A stretch of DNA of 64,000 nt from Streptomyces sp. NBRC 110611 (GTDB lineage: Bacteria; Actinomycetota; Actinomycetes; Streptomycetales; Streptomycetaceae): positions 1 through 64,000 of the forward strand of contig NZ_BBUY01000018.1 in the NCBI RefSeq assembly GCF_001590865.1, written 5' to 3'. The position numbers were made by a program, and so were the translations under genes. Of the stretch, positions 10,801 to 18,577 are shown piece after piece. The notes below the pieces were generated by a model. The model was not told where the DNA came from. It made no database searches and was given only the letters and a program-made list of their open reading frames with translations. How positions within the stretch are numbered: position 1 is the first letter of the stretch; each line of letters begins with the position of its first letter.

Positions 10801-11682
10801 CAGCATCCCGGCACCCTCGCCCCACGCGGTGCCGTCGGCGGCCGAGGAGAAGGGCTTGCACCGCCCGTCCGGCGCCAAGGCGCGATGCCGGGCGTAGTCG
10901 ATGAACAGCAGCGGGCTGGACAGGATGGTCACCCCGCCCGCGAGCGCCAGGGTGCACTCCCCCGCGCGCAGCGACTGCACGGCCAGGTGGATCCCGACCA
11001 GGGACGAGGAACAGGCGGTGTCCACCGTGAGCACGGGCCCCTGCAGGCCGAACACATAGGCCAGCCGGCCGGAGGTCACGCTGCCCGCGTTGCCGATGGA
11101 GAGCTGGCCCAGCATGTCCTCGGGCATCTCGCGGACCGCCGTGGCGTAGTCCGCGTTGGACAGTCCGAGGAACACGCCGGTGCGGCTGCCGCGCAGCCCG
11201 GCCGGATCGATACCGGCGGACTCCAGCGCCTGCCAGGTGACCTCCAGCGCGATCCGCTGCTGCGGGTCCATGCTGAGCGCCTCGCGCGGCGAAATGCCGA
11301 AGAACTCGGGATCGAAGTCGGCCGCGTCGTCGAGGAAGGCTCCGTGCCGGACGTAGGAGCGGCCCGGTGTGCCCGGTTCCGGGTGGTAGATCTGGTCCTC
11401 GGTCCAGCCGCGGCCGGCCGGGAACCCGGTGATCACGTCCCGCTCCGCGGCGAGCAGTTCCCACAGCTCCTCCGGCGAGCCGACCCCACCGCCGAACCGG
11501 CAGCCCATGCCGACCACGGCCACCGGGTCGTCGACGGGGTTCTCCAGCTCCCGCAACCGCTCCCGGGTGCGCTGGAGTTCCGCGGTGACCCGCTGGAAGT
11601 ACTTGACGAGCTTCGGATCCTCGCCCACAGCTTTCAATTCCTCTCCGGTCGGCCGGGCGGCCCCGGCTGCTGGTTCACGCAT
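7840..11682 (-). CDS. Type I PKS, terminal module: KS-AT(degenerate)-ACP-TE (PKS-C)
   Basis: A 1280-residue terminal PKS. It starts with a coiled-coil docking helix (residues ~15-45, LVKYFQRVTAELQRTRERLR). The KS (~50-475) has its Cys in DTACSSSL at ~224, plus EAHGAGTALGDP and KSNLAHTQAAAG. The AT region (~577-790) is short and broken: the usual FPGQG is FVYPHEC, the active-site GHSxGE reads AHGSGRL, and no HAFH or YASH specificity motif follows. The ACP has its serine in LGMDSL (~915). The thioesterase has its nucleophile in GYSSGG (~1125), a candidate acid in LLLLDSYLPE and a candidate His in PGDHFTI near the end. No KR or DH is present. Its start overlaps the PKS-B stop by 8 bp. It should condense and release the chain, but must be loaded in trans or act without extension. 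Confidence 0.95.
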   Translation of the reverse strand: MREPAAGAARPTGEELKAVGEDPKLVKYFQRVTAELQRTRERLRELENPVDDPVAVVGMGCRFGGGVGSPEELWELLAAERDVITGFPAGRGWTEDQIYHPEPGTPGRSYVRHGAFLDDAADFDPEFFGISPREALSMDPQQRIALEVTWQALESAGIDPAGLRGSRTGVFLGLSNADYATAVREMPEDMLGQLSIGNAGSVTSGRLAYVFGLQGPVLTVDTACSSSLVGIHLAVQSLRAGECTLALAGGVTILSSPLLFIDYARHRALAPDGRCKPFSSAADGTAWGEGAGMLVLEKLSDARRNHHPVLALLRGSAINSDGTSSGLTAPNGTAQQQVIADALASAGLSPADVDAVEAHGAGTALGDPIEAQALLAGYGRHRGDRPPLLVGAVKSNLAHTQAAAGVAGVVKMVLAMRHSTLPRTLHIGTATPRVDWAQGGVELLTGAVPWPRDGRPRRAGVSAFGVGGTNAHVILEDPGPDPDTGPGDRAVPPLLAWTLSGRTEQALSAQAAALHEYLDRARPDLLDLSWSLATTRAHLPHRAVVFGSRPADLAAGLTALSTGQNETGSATAVVSGTAVRNGTTAFVYPHECPPAVVRALATQYAQTEGFAEHLSACAATLAGLVGWSLADVLRGDPDAPPLDRPDVLAPATLAVLTGVTRMWCASGVRPAALAAHGSGRLAASWAVGWLSLSSALRIAAGCPAGVEPDVVDVPPPAPGVPVLCGDTGRWLRDRPAEDDYRMVPAAAVSDAVARELRADGHRLLLVFGGDTAGLAAAMSDGAAVLAVPEETESAGTGPAAIVRALGRAYVRGATVDWRAVLADAGARRIPLPGYAFQRSRYWIEREWTMPVLTSDAPGTHEADRRSPAALLWALPEQERNGHVETLVRQCLDRAMGYGPEDEVDAEETFRDLGMDSLSAQDLRNRLTNGAGVEIELADVLNYPTVVDLTERVLEKLAARAEEGTLDEIVGTTRSGDETREPGTGPVDPAPENTDESDGSLASFYIRAIRTGRIDVALRLARTASETRDTFDQDDPRDLAELRQVGAGAGGPTIVGLTPPIFPNLDLPYSYLHTGLDPASDVWSLWSPGFAGEAPLPADRAALMRMLAKPLRRELAGTPLIIAGYSSGGWLAHDLAAHLEQTGVPVTALLLLDSYLPEEEMDQTETRSEFMREQIRRRDLMGMSLDRPDRTVTTSGQIAAMGGYSRIFSGWRPGPLEAPVLHLLASEVVAGMPTSSEDHPFPAELAHRVRRLPGDHFTILSQHADLISTNLHDWLTEVQPV

Positions 11683-14600
11683 CGCCGAGTTCCCGGTCCA
11701 CGAAGGCGTAGAGCTGTTCCACGGAGGCCGAGCTCAGCTCGTCCACGCCGAGCCCCGGCTCGCCGTCCAGCGCGCGCAGCGCCGCCCGCAGTTGTCCGCG
11801 CAGCGCGTCGCGCTGCGCGTGCTCGCCGGCCAGCGCCTCCTCGACCGCCTGCGCGAGCCCGGAGAGCTGATCCGGGCCGCGCTCGGCGGGGCCGTCCGCC
11901 GGTTCCGCCGCGCCGGCGGCATCCGGCGCGACCTCCGTACCGAGGTGCGCCGCGAGGATGGCCGGGGTGGGGTGGTCGAACACCAAGGTGGCGGGCAGGG
12001 TCAGACCCGTGGCGGTGTTGAGCCGGTTGCGCAGCTCGACCGAGCTCAGTGAGTCGAATCCGAGGTCTCCGAACGGACCGTCCGCGGGCACCCCGTCCGC
12101 GGACGGGTAGCCGAGTACGGCCGCGATGTGACCGAGCACCAGGTTGAGGAGCTGCCGGTCCCGTTCGGCGGGGCTCAGCCCGCCCAGCCTGCGGGCCAGG
12201 TCCGCCGGGGACTCGGCGGGCGCGGCGGACCGCGTGGAGCGCCGGCGGCGGGCCGGGCGGACCAGGTCGCGCAGCAACGGCGGAATTCCCTCCTCTCCCA
12301 GACCGGCCACGGTGGCCAGATCCAGCCCGATGGGCACCAGGTGGACCCTGTCCGAGCCGGTCGCGGTGTCCCAGAGGGCCAGGCCCTGCGCGACGGTCAG
12401 TGCGCGGATGCCGGTGCGGTCCATGCGGGCCCGGTCCGCGGCGGCCAGCCCGCCTCCCATCCCGTCGGTCGTGCCGGTCCCGCTGTCCGGCGCCCACAGG
12501 CCCCAGCCCAGCGAGCGGGCCGGGAGCCCGGCGGCGGCCCGCTGGTTCATGAGCGCGTCCAGGAAGGCGTTCGCCGCGGCGTAGGCCCCCTGGCCCGCAG
12601 TGCCGAACACGCCGGCGGCGGAGGAGAAACACGTGAACCCGACGAGATCGAGCTCCCGGGTCAACTCATGCAGGTGCCAGGCTCCGTCGACCTTCGGCGC
12701 CAGCACGTTCTCCACTTGCTCATCGGTCAGCGACTCCACCAGGCCGTCGTCCAGCACACCGGCCGCATGGACCACGGCGGTGAGCGGGTGTGCCGCGGGC
12801 ACCTCGGCCAGCACCCGGGCCACGTCGTCCCGCCGGGCGACGTCGCCGCGCGCCAGCTCGGCGTGCGCGCCGAGCCGGCCGAGTTCGGCGACCAGTTCCG
12901 CGGCGCCGGGGCTCTCCGCGCCACGGCGCGACAGGAGCAGCAGCCTGCGGGCGCCCCGGCTTGCCAGATGCCGGGCCAGCGTGCGGCCCAGCGACCCGAG
13001 TCCACCGGTGATCAGCACGGTGCCGTCGGGATCGGGCGTGCGGGCGGCCGAGCCGCCGTCGCTCTCCACCGGACCGCCGTCGCTCTCCGCCGGACCGTCG
13101 TCGCTCTCCGCCGGACCGTCGTCGCGGTGCAGCCGGGGCACCAGCAACTCGCCCGCGCGCAGCGCCACCTGGGGCTCACGGGCCGCGGACGCGACGGCGA
13201 CCGCGTCGCGCACCGCGGTGTCGGTCGGCTCGTCGACGTCGACCAGCAGGAGGCGACCCGGGTACTCGCTCTGGGCCGAGCGGGCCAGCCCGTGGGCCGC
13301 GGAGAGTGCCAGGTCGGGTTCGTCGCCCGCACGCACGCCGAGCGCGCGCTCGGTGCAGACCACCAGCAGCGAACCGGCGAACCGCTGGTCGGTGAGCCAC
13401 ATGCGCAGATGCCCGGTCAGCTCGGTGAGCGCGGCGCGCACCCGTGCGGTGACGTCGTCCCCGGCGGGACGGGCCGGGCGCAGCACCACCACCGGCGGCA
13501 CCGGGTCCTCCGCGTCGGCCAGCGCCGCGAGGTCGAGCCCACCGGTCCCAGGGTCGTGCCACCCACCGGAAGCGTCCACGGTGGACGGCCGGCGCACGGG
13601 CACCCAGTCCTGTGCGAGCAGTTCCGCGCCGTCCTCGGCCGGTCCCAGCAGGTAGGACTCATCGGCGGGCAGCGGCCGGAACACCAGGGAGTCCACCGTG
13701 GCCACGGTGGCACCGGTCTCGTCCGCCAGCGTGATCGCCACGTCACCGTTCCCGCCGGTGGCGTGCACCCGCACCATCGAGGCTCCGGCCCGGAACAGCG
13801 ACAGCCCCGACCACGAGAACGGCATCGAGCCGCTGCCCTCGTCGATCCCGTCCAGCTGCGGGCCGAGACCGACCGCGTGCAGTGCCGCGTCCAGCAGCGC
13901 CGGATGCAGGCTGTAGCGCTTCGCGTCGCCCGCCGCTTCGGCGGGCAGGGCGATCTCGGCGAACATCTCCGAGCTCCCGTCGGGGTGGTCGCGTTGCCAG
14001 AGGGTCCGCAGACCTCGGAACGCGCCCTCGTAGCGGAAGTGCCTGCCCTCCACCACCTCGTCATAGACGTCCGCGACCGGGATCTCCCGCACATCCCGCG
14101 GCGGCCAGTGCGCGAGGGCGGTGTCCGGCGTCGCGGTGCGGATACCCAGGTAGCCGAAGGCGTGCGACCGCCAGGGGCCCGGCTCGGCCCGGCCCACGCC
14201 CTCCGGCCGGGAGTACACCCGCACCGGGCGGCGGCCGGTCTCCTCGGTGTTGCCCACCACCACCTGCACCGATACCCCGCCCTGCTCCGGCAGGACCAGC
14301 GGTGCCTCGACGGTGAGCTGTTCGAGCAGGTCGCAGCCGGCGTGCTCGCCCGCGGCCAGCGCCAGTTCCACGAAGCCGGTGCCGGCCAGCAGGGGGATGC
14401 CGCGCACCCGGTGGCCCCCCAGCCAGGAGTGCGACTGGAGGGACAGCCTGCCGGTGAGCAGCACGCCGTCGCCCTCGGCCGCGGACACCATGGCACCCAG
14501 CAGCGGGTGGCCGACCGGGAGCAGCCCGGTGGAACGCAGGTTCAGCCCGTTCCCGTCCGGCACCAGCCAGTACCTCTCGTGCTGGAACGCGTAGGCGGGC

Positions 14601-17284
14601 AGGTCCGCCGTCCTGGCGGGCGCGGCGGGCAGCACGGCGGGCCAGTCCACCTCCACGCCCTGCGTGTGCAGCGCGCCGAGGGCGAGCAGCACGTCCTTGG
14701 TCTCGTCACGATCGGCCCCGCGCAGGGTGGGCACCCTCGCCTCGTCCGGCCCGGCATCCCGCCCGGCCAGCGCGGACAGCACCGCGCCCGGTCCCAGTTC
14801 GAGCAGGACGCGGGCACCGGCCTCGCGTGCGGTGCGCAGCCCGTCATGGAACCGCACCGCCTGCCGGACGTGCGCGGTCCAGTACGCCGGCGAGCGCAAC
14901 TGCTCCGCCGTGGCCGGCTCGCCGGTGAGGTTGGAGATCACCGGGATTTCCGGATCGTGCGCCGTCAACCCGGCCAGAACCGTGCCGAACTCGGCCAGCA
15001 TCGGCTCCATCAGCGGCGAGTGGAACGCGTGACTGACCCTCAGCCGCCGGGTCCGCCGTCCCCGGCCCGCCCAGTCGGCCTCAAGTTCCGTGATGTCGTC
15101 GTCCACACCGGAAACGACCACCGTGTCCGAAGCGTTCACCGCCGCGACGGACACCCGCCCCGCGCGCCCCGCCAGCCAGGGGGCCAGGTCCTGCTCGGTG
15201 CCCTGCACGGACAGCATCGCGCCGCCCTCGGGCAGCGCGGCCATCAGGCGGCCTCTGGCGGCCACCAGCCGGACCGCGTCCGGCAGCGACCACACCCCGG
15301 CCACGTGCGCCGCGCTGATCTCCCCGATCGAATGTCCCAGCAGCAGGTCCGGGCGCACGCCCCAGGAACGCATCAGCCGGAACAGCGCGACCTCCACCGC
15401 GAACAGGGCGGCCTGGGCGTAGTCGGTGCGGTCGAGCAGGTCCGGTTCGTCCTCGAGCACGGTCCGCAGCGGAATCGTCAGCTCCCGGTCGAACAGCTCG
15501 CACACCTCGTCGAACGCCTCGGCGAACGCAGGGAAGGAGGCGGCGAGTTGCCGCCCCATGCCGGGCCACTGCGCGCCTTGGCCGGTGAACAGCACGCACA
15601 TCCCGCCGCCGGCCGCAGCGCCCACCGCCACATCGGGGACCAGGCCGGTGTCGAGGTGGCCGCGCAGCGCGGAGGTGAGTTCGGCCCGGTCCCGGCCGGG
15701 CACTGCCAGCCGGTGGCGGAAGTGGGTGCGGCGGGTGGCCAGTGCGTGCGCCAGCCCCTCGGCGGAGGGAGCATCGCCGGACTCGGCGAAGGCCAGCAGC
15801 CGGGTCGCCTGGTCGCGCAGCGCGTCCTCGGTCCGGCCCGACACCGTCCACACCAGACCGGCGGACGGCACGCCGGGCTCCGGCGCCTCCGGCTCGACGT
15901 GCTGTTCCAGCACGACATGGGCGTTGGTGCCACTGATCCCGAAGGAGGAGACGGCGGCGCGGCGCGCCCGACCGGTCTCCGGCCAGGGCATCGCATCGGC
16001 GAGCACGCTGACCCCGTCCACTCCCCAGTCCACCTTCGGGGTGGGGCTGTCCACGTGCAGCGTCTTCGGCGCGAGACCGTGCCGCATCGCCATAATCATC
16101 TTGATGATGCCGGCCACGCCGGCCGCGGCCTGGGTATGCCCGATGTTGGACTTCAGCGAGCCCAGCAGCAGCGGCCGGCCGGGCGGCCGGTTCCGGCCAT
16201 AGGTCGCTACCAGCGCGGTGCCCTCCACCGGGTCGCCGAGCGGGGTGCCGGTGCCGTGCGCCTCGACCACGTCGACGTCCTGGGTGGACAGTCCGGCGTC
16301 GGCGAGCGCGGTACGGATCACCTCCTGCTGGGCGGTGCCGTTGGGTGCGGAGAGCCCGTTGCTGGTGCCGTCGGAGTTGACCGCCGAGCCGCGCAGCACC
16401 GCGAGCACCTGATGGCCGTGCCGCCGCGCGTCGGACAGCCGCTCCAGTACCAGCAGACCCGCCCCCTCGGCCCAGATCGAGCCGTTCGCCCCGGCCGCGA
16501 ACGCTTTGATCCGAGCGTCCCGGGAGGTGACGCCCTGGCCGCAGAACTCGACGAACGTCTCCGGAGTGCTCAGCACCGTCACACCGCCCGCCAGCGCGAT
16601 CGGGCACTCGCCGGCGCGCAGCGCCCGCATCGCGAGGTGGGCGGCGACCAGGGAGGACGAGCAGGCGGTGTCCACGGTGAGGGCCGGGCCGTGGAAGCCC
16701 AGGGCGTAGCTGATCCGGCCCGAGATCACGCTCATGGTGTTGCCGGTGATGCCGTACTGGGAGAACTGGTCGGTGCCTTGCCAGAGCATCTCGTAGTCGT
16801 TGCTGGACGCGCCGACGAAAACCCCGGCCCGCTCCCCCACCAGCGAGTCCGGCAGGATGCCCGCGGACTCCAATGCCTCCCAGGCCAGCTCCAGCACCAA
16901 CCGCTGCTGCGGGTCCATCACCAGCGCCTCACGCGGGGAGATCCCGAAGAACGCGGGGTCGAAATCGCCCGCACCGCTGAGGAAGCCGCCCTCGCGCACG
17001 TAGGACCGCCGCGCCTGCTGGGACTCCGGATCGGCGTCGTAGAGCTCCTCGATCGGCCAGTGCCGGTCCTCGGGGAAAGCCGAGATGGCGTCGGTGCCCG
17101 CAGCCACCAGGTCCCACAGCTGGGCGGGCGAGGCCACGTCGCCGGGCAGCCGGCACGACATGCCGATCACCGCGATCGGCTCGGTGGACCGCTCGGTCGC
17201 GTCGCGCAACTGCTCGCGGGTGCGTAACAGATCGGTGGTGGCTCTTTTCAGATATTGCCGGAGCGTGCTGACTTCATCGGGCAT
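11675..17284 (-). CDS. Type I PKS, one module: KS-AT-DH-KR-ACP (PKS-B)
   Basis: A 1869-residue single-module PKS. An N-terminal docking coiled coil (residues 1-35) precedes the KS (Cys in DTACSSSL at ~206; EAHGTGTPLGDP; KSNIGHTQAAAG). The AT has GHSIGE (~651) and HAFH (~752), which indicates malonyl-CoA. The DH has its His in GHRVRGIPLLAG (~958; the motif's Pro is Ala) and its Asp in LLDAALHAV. The KR has the NADPH site ITGGLGSLG (~1424), LDD (B-type stereochemistry) and the catalytic Ser/Tyr in CFSSAAG and GAYAAAN. The ACP serine is in LGFDSLSS (~1744). A C-terminal docking region with a helix rich in Gln/Arg/Ala follows. A TTA codon encodes the leucine at ~20. ATG 17284 is preceded by AGGGAG. 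The gap to the P450 upstream is 27 bp. It should add one trans-alkene C2 unit. Confidence 0.96.
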   Translation of the reverse strand: MPDEVSTLRQYLKRATTDLLRTREQLRDATERSTEPIAVIGMSCRLPGDVASPAQLWDLVAAGTDAISAFPEDRHWPIEELYDADPESQQARRSYVREGGFLSGAGDFDPAFFGISPREALVMDPQQRLVLELAWEALESAGILPDSLVGERAGVFVGASSNDYEMLWQGTDQFSQYGITGNTMSVISGRISYALGFHGPALTVDTACSSSLVAAHLAMRALRAGECPIALAGGVTVLSTPETFVEFCGQGVTSRDARIKAFAAGANGSIWAEGAGLLVLERLSDARRHGHQVLAVLRGSAVNSDGTSNGLSAPNGTAQQEVIRTALADAGLSTQDVDVVEAHGTGTPLGDPVEGTALVATYGRNRPPGRPLLLGSLKSNIGHTQAAAGVAGIIKMIMAMRHGLAPKTLHVDSPTPKVDWGVDGVSVLADAMPWPETGRARRAAVSSFGISGTNAHVVLEQHVEPEAPEPGVPSAGLVWTVSGRTEDALRDQATRLLAFAESGDAPSAEGLAHALATRRTHFRHRLAVPGRDRAELTSALRGHLDTGLVPDVAVGAAAGGGMCVLFTGQGAQWPGMGRQLAASFPAFAEAFDEVCELFDRELTIPLRTVLEDEPDLLDRTDYAQAALFAVEVALFRLMRSWGVRPDLLLGHSIGEISAAHVAGVWSLPDAVRLVAARGRLMAALPEGGAMLSVQGTEQDLAPWLAGRAGRVSVAAVNASDTVVVSGVDDDITELEADWAGRGRRTRRLRVSHAFHSPLMEPMLAEFGTVLAGLTAHDPEIPVISNLTGEPATAEQLRSPAYWTAHVRQAVRFHDGLRTAREAGARVLLELGPGAVLSALAGRDAGPDEARVPTLRGADRDETKDVLLALGALHTQGVEVDWPAVLPAAPARTADLPAYAFQHERYWLVPDGNGLNLRSTGLLPVGHPLLGAMVSAAEGDGVLLTGRLSLQSHSWLGGHRVRGIPLLAGTGFVELALAAGEHAGCDLLEQLTVEAPLVLPEQGGVSVQVVVGNTEETGRRPVRVYSRPEGVGRAEPGPWRSHAFGYLGIRTATPDTALAHWPPRDVREIPVADVYDEVVEGRHFRYEGAFRGLRTLWQRDHPDGSSEMFAEIALPAEAAGDAKRYSLHPALLDAALHAVGLGPQLDGIDEGSGSMPFSWSGLSLFRAGASMVRVHATGGNGDVAITLADETGATVATVDSLVFRPLPADESYLLGPAEDGAELLAQDWVPVRRPSTVDASGGWHDPGTGGLDLAALADAEDPVPPVVVLRPARPAGDDVTARVRAALTELTGHLRMWLTDQRFAGSLLVVCTERALGVRAGDEPDLALSAAHGLARSAQSEYPGRLLLVDVDEPTDTAVRDAVAVASAAREPQVALRAGELLVPRLHRDDGPAESDDGPAESDGGPVESDGGSAARTPDPDGTVLITGGLGSLGRTLARHLASRGARRLLLLSRRGAESPGAAELVAELGRLGAHAELARGDVARRDDVARVLAEVPAAHPLTAVVHAAGVLDDGLVESLTDEQVENVLAPKVDGAWHLHELTRELDLVGFTCFSSAAGVFGTAGQGAYAAANAFLDALMNQRAAAGLPARSLGWGLWAPDSGTGTTDGMGGGLAAADRARMDRTGIRALTVAQGLALWDTATGSDRVHLVPIGLDLATVAGLGEEGIPPLLRDLVRPARRRRSTRSAAPAESPADLARRLGGLSPAERDRQLLNLVLGHIAAVLGYPSADGVPADGPFGDLGFDSLSSVELRNRLNTATGLTLPATLVFDHPTPAILAAHLGTEVAPDAAGAAEPADGPAERGPDQLSGLAQAVEEALAGEHAQRDALRGQLRAALRALDGEPGLGVDELSSASVEQLYAFVDRELGDA

Positions 17285-17311
17285 GAATGACTCCCTGCGA
17301 CGGGTGGCCGG

Positions 17312-18574
17312 TCAGAGTGGGAAGGTGATCCGTTCGGTGTCGAGGCCGCGGACGACCACGTGCCTGCGGTAGCTCAGTGAGTCCTCGTGCACGTGGAAGC
17401 CGCGCAGCCGGCGAGCCAGCTCACCGAACACGATCTCCGCCTCCAGCCGGGCCAGGCTGCTGCCGAGGCAGTAGTGCGCGCCGGCGCCGAAGGCGAGGTT
17501 CATCGCGGCCGGCTTCCGGTCCGCGATGAACTGACCCGCCCTCGGGTGCACCCGCTCGTCCCGGTTGCCGGACGCAAGGACGAGGGTGACCACCGAGCCC
17601 TCGGGGATGTCGAGGCCGTTGATCCGGTCGGACCGCAGCGCGACCCGGCCGGTCAGCATGATCGGGCAGTCGTAGCGCAGCGCCTCGCTGACCACGTCGC
17701 CGACGATCGCCGGGTTCTGCCGGAGCAGCTGGAACTGCTCCGGGTGGCGCGACAGCGCGAGCAGGCCGTTGGTGATCAGGTTCGTGGTGGACTCGTGGGC
17801 CGCGGTGAACACGGTCACCACGACGTTCGTCACCTCACGTCGGCTCAGCCCGCGCCCGTCCTCCTGCGTGGAGAGGAGGCTGGAGATGAGGTCCTCGCCG
17901 GGGTTGCGGCGGCGCTTGTGGATGAGGTTCGCGAAGTAGCCGTGCAGTTCGGTGGTGGTGCGGATGATGCGGACGAGTTCCTCGGGGTCGAACATCGCGG
18001 CGGAGCGGAAGCTGGCCACCAGCGTGGGCAGCTCCGTGGACAGCGCCATGTCGCTGGACCACTCCCGCAGCATCGGGATGTCCTCGCGAGGGATGCCCAG
18101 GAGAGTCGCGATGACCCGCAGCGAGAGCACCGCGGCCAGGTCCTGCACGCCGTCGAACTCGCCGTCGGCCAGGCAGTCGCGGAGCAGTTCGTCCACGATC
18201 TCGCGAATCCACGGCTCGAAGCGCGCGGTGATCCGCGGCGTGAACGCCTTGCTGACCAGGTTCCGCTGCCGCCCGTGTGCGGGATCGTCCATGAAGAAGA
18301 TCGAGTTGAGCACCGGCTCGTCGCCGCGGTCGCCGAAGAGTTCCCGCATCCCCGGCGCGTTGAACGTGTCACTGCCCATGGTCGTGTGGCGCTTGAGCAC
18401 CGCCATGCAGTCGTCGTGATCGCTCAGCAGCAGGGAACCGTCCGACGTCCACATCGGACCTTGCGCTCGCCACCGCTCGAACAACGGGTAGGGGTTCGCG
18501 AGCACCTCCCGGTCGAGCAGGGCGTGCAGCGGGTTGTCGAGCACGGTGGCCGGTGCGCGGCTCGGCACTGACAT
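17312..18574 (-). CDS. Cytochrome P450 between PKS-A and PKS-B
   Basis: A 420-residue P450 with heme loop FGAGAHYCLG (~residue 354), K-helix EALRYDC and I-helix FTAAHESTTN. The I-helix departs from the A-G-x-E-T consensus in having Ala for Gly and Ser for the catalytic Thr. The start ATG at 18574 lies 3 bp after the PKS-A stop codon, with GGAGAGGAG upstream, so the enzyme is made together with the PKSs. It is expected to tailor the released or ACP-bound polyketide in the cytoplasm. The B-C region (HTTMGSDTFNAPGMRELF) resembles Streptomyces P450s acting on polyketide intermediates, but the site of oxidation cannot be read from sequence. Confidence 0.94.
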   Translation of the reverse strand: MSVPSRAPATVLDNPLHALLDREVLANPYPLFERWRAQGPMWTSDGSLLLSDHDDCMAVLKRHTTMGSDTFNAPGMRELFGDRGDEPVLNSIFFMDDPAHGRQRNLVSKAFTPRITARFEPWIREIVDELLRDCLADGEFDGVQDLAAVLSLRVIATLLGIPREDIPMLREWSSDMALSTELPTLVASFRSAAMFDPEELVRIIRTTTELHGYFANLIHKRRRNPGEDLISSLLSTQEDGRGLSRREVTNVVVTVFTAAHESTTNLITNGLLALSRHPEQFQLLRQNPAIVGDVVSEALRYDCPIMLTGRVALRSDRINGLDIPEGSVVTLVLASGNRDERVHPRAGQFIADRKPAAMNLAFGAGAHYCLGSSLARLEAEIVFGELARRLRGFHVHEDSLSYRRHVVVRGLDTERITFPL

Positions 18575-18577
18575 GGG

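Noticed and set aside
7870..12021. 1383-codon plus-strand open frame antisense to PKS-C and the end of PKS-B
   Set aside because: The translation is Arg/Gln/His/Gly-rich without domains; it mirrors PKS codons with GC-rich third positions. Shadow frame.
12128..17227. 1699-codon plus-strand open frame antisense to PKS-B
   Set aside because: Same shadow effect; no recognisable motif and strong Gln/Val/Gly/Arg bias.
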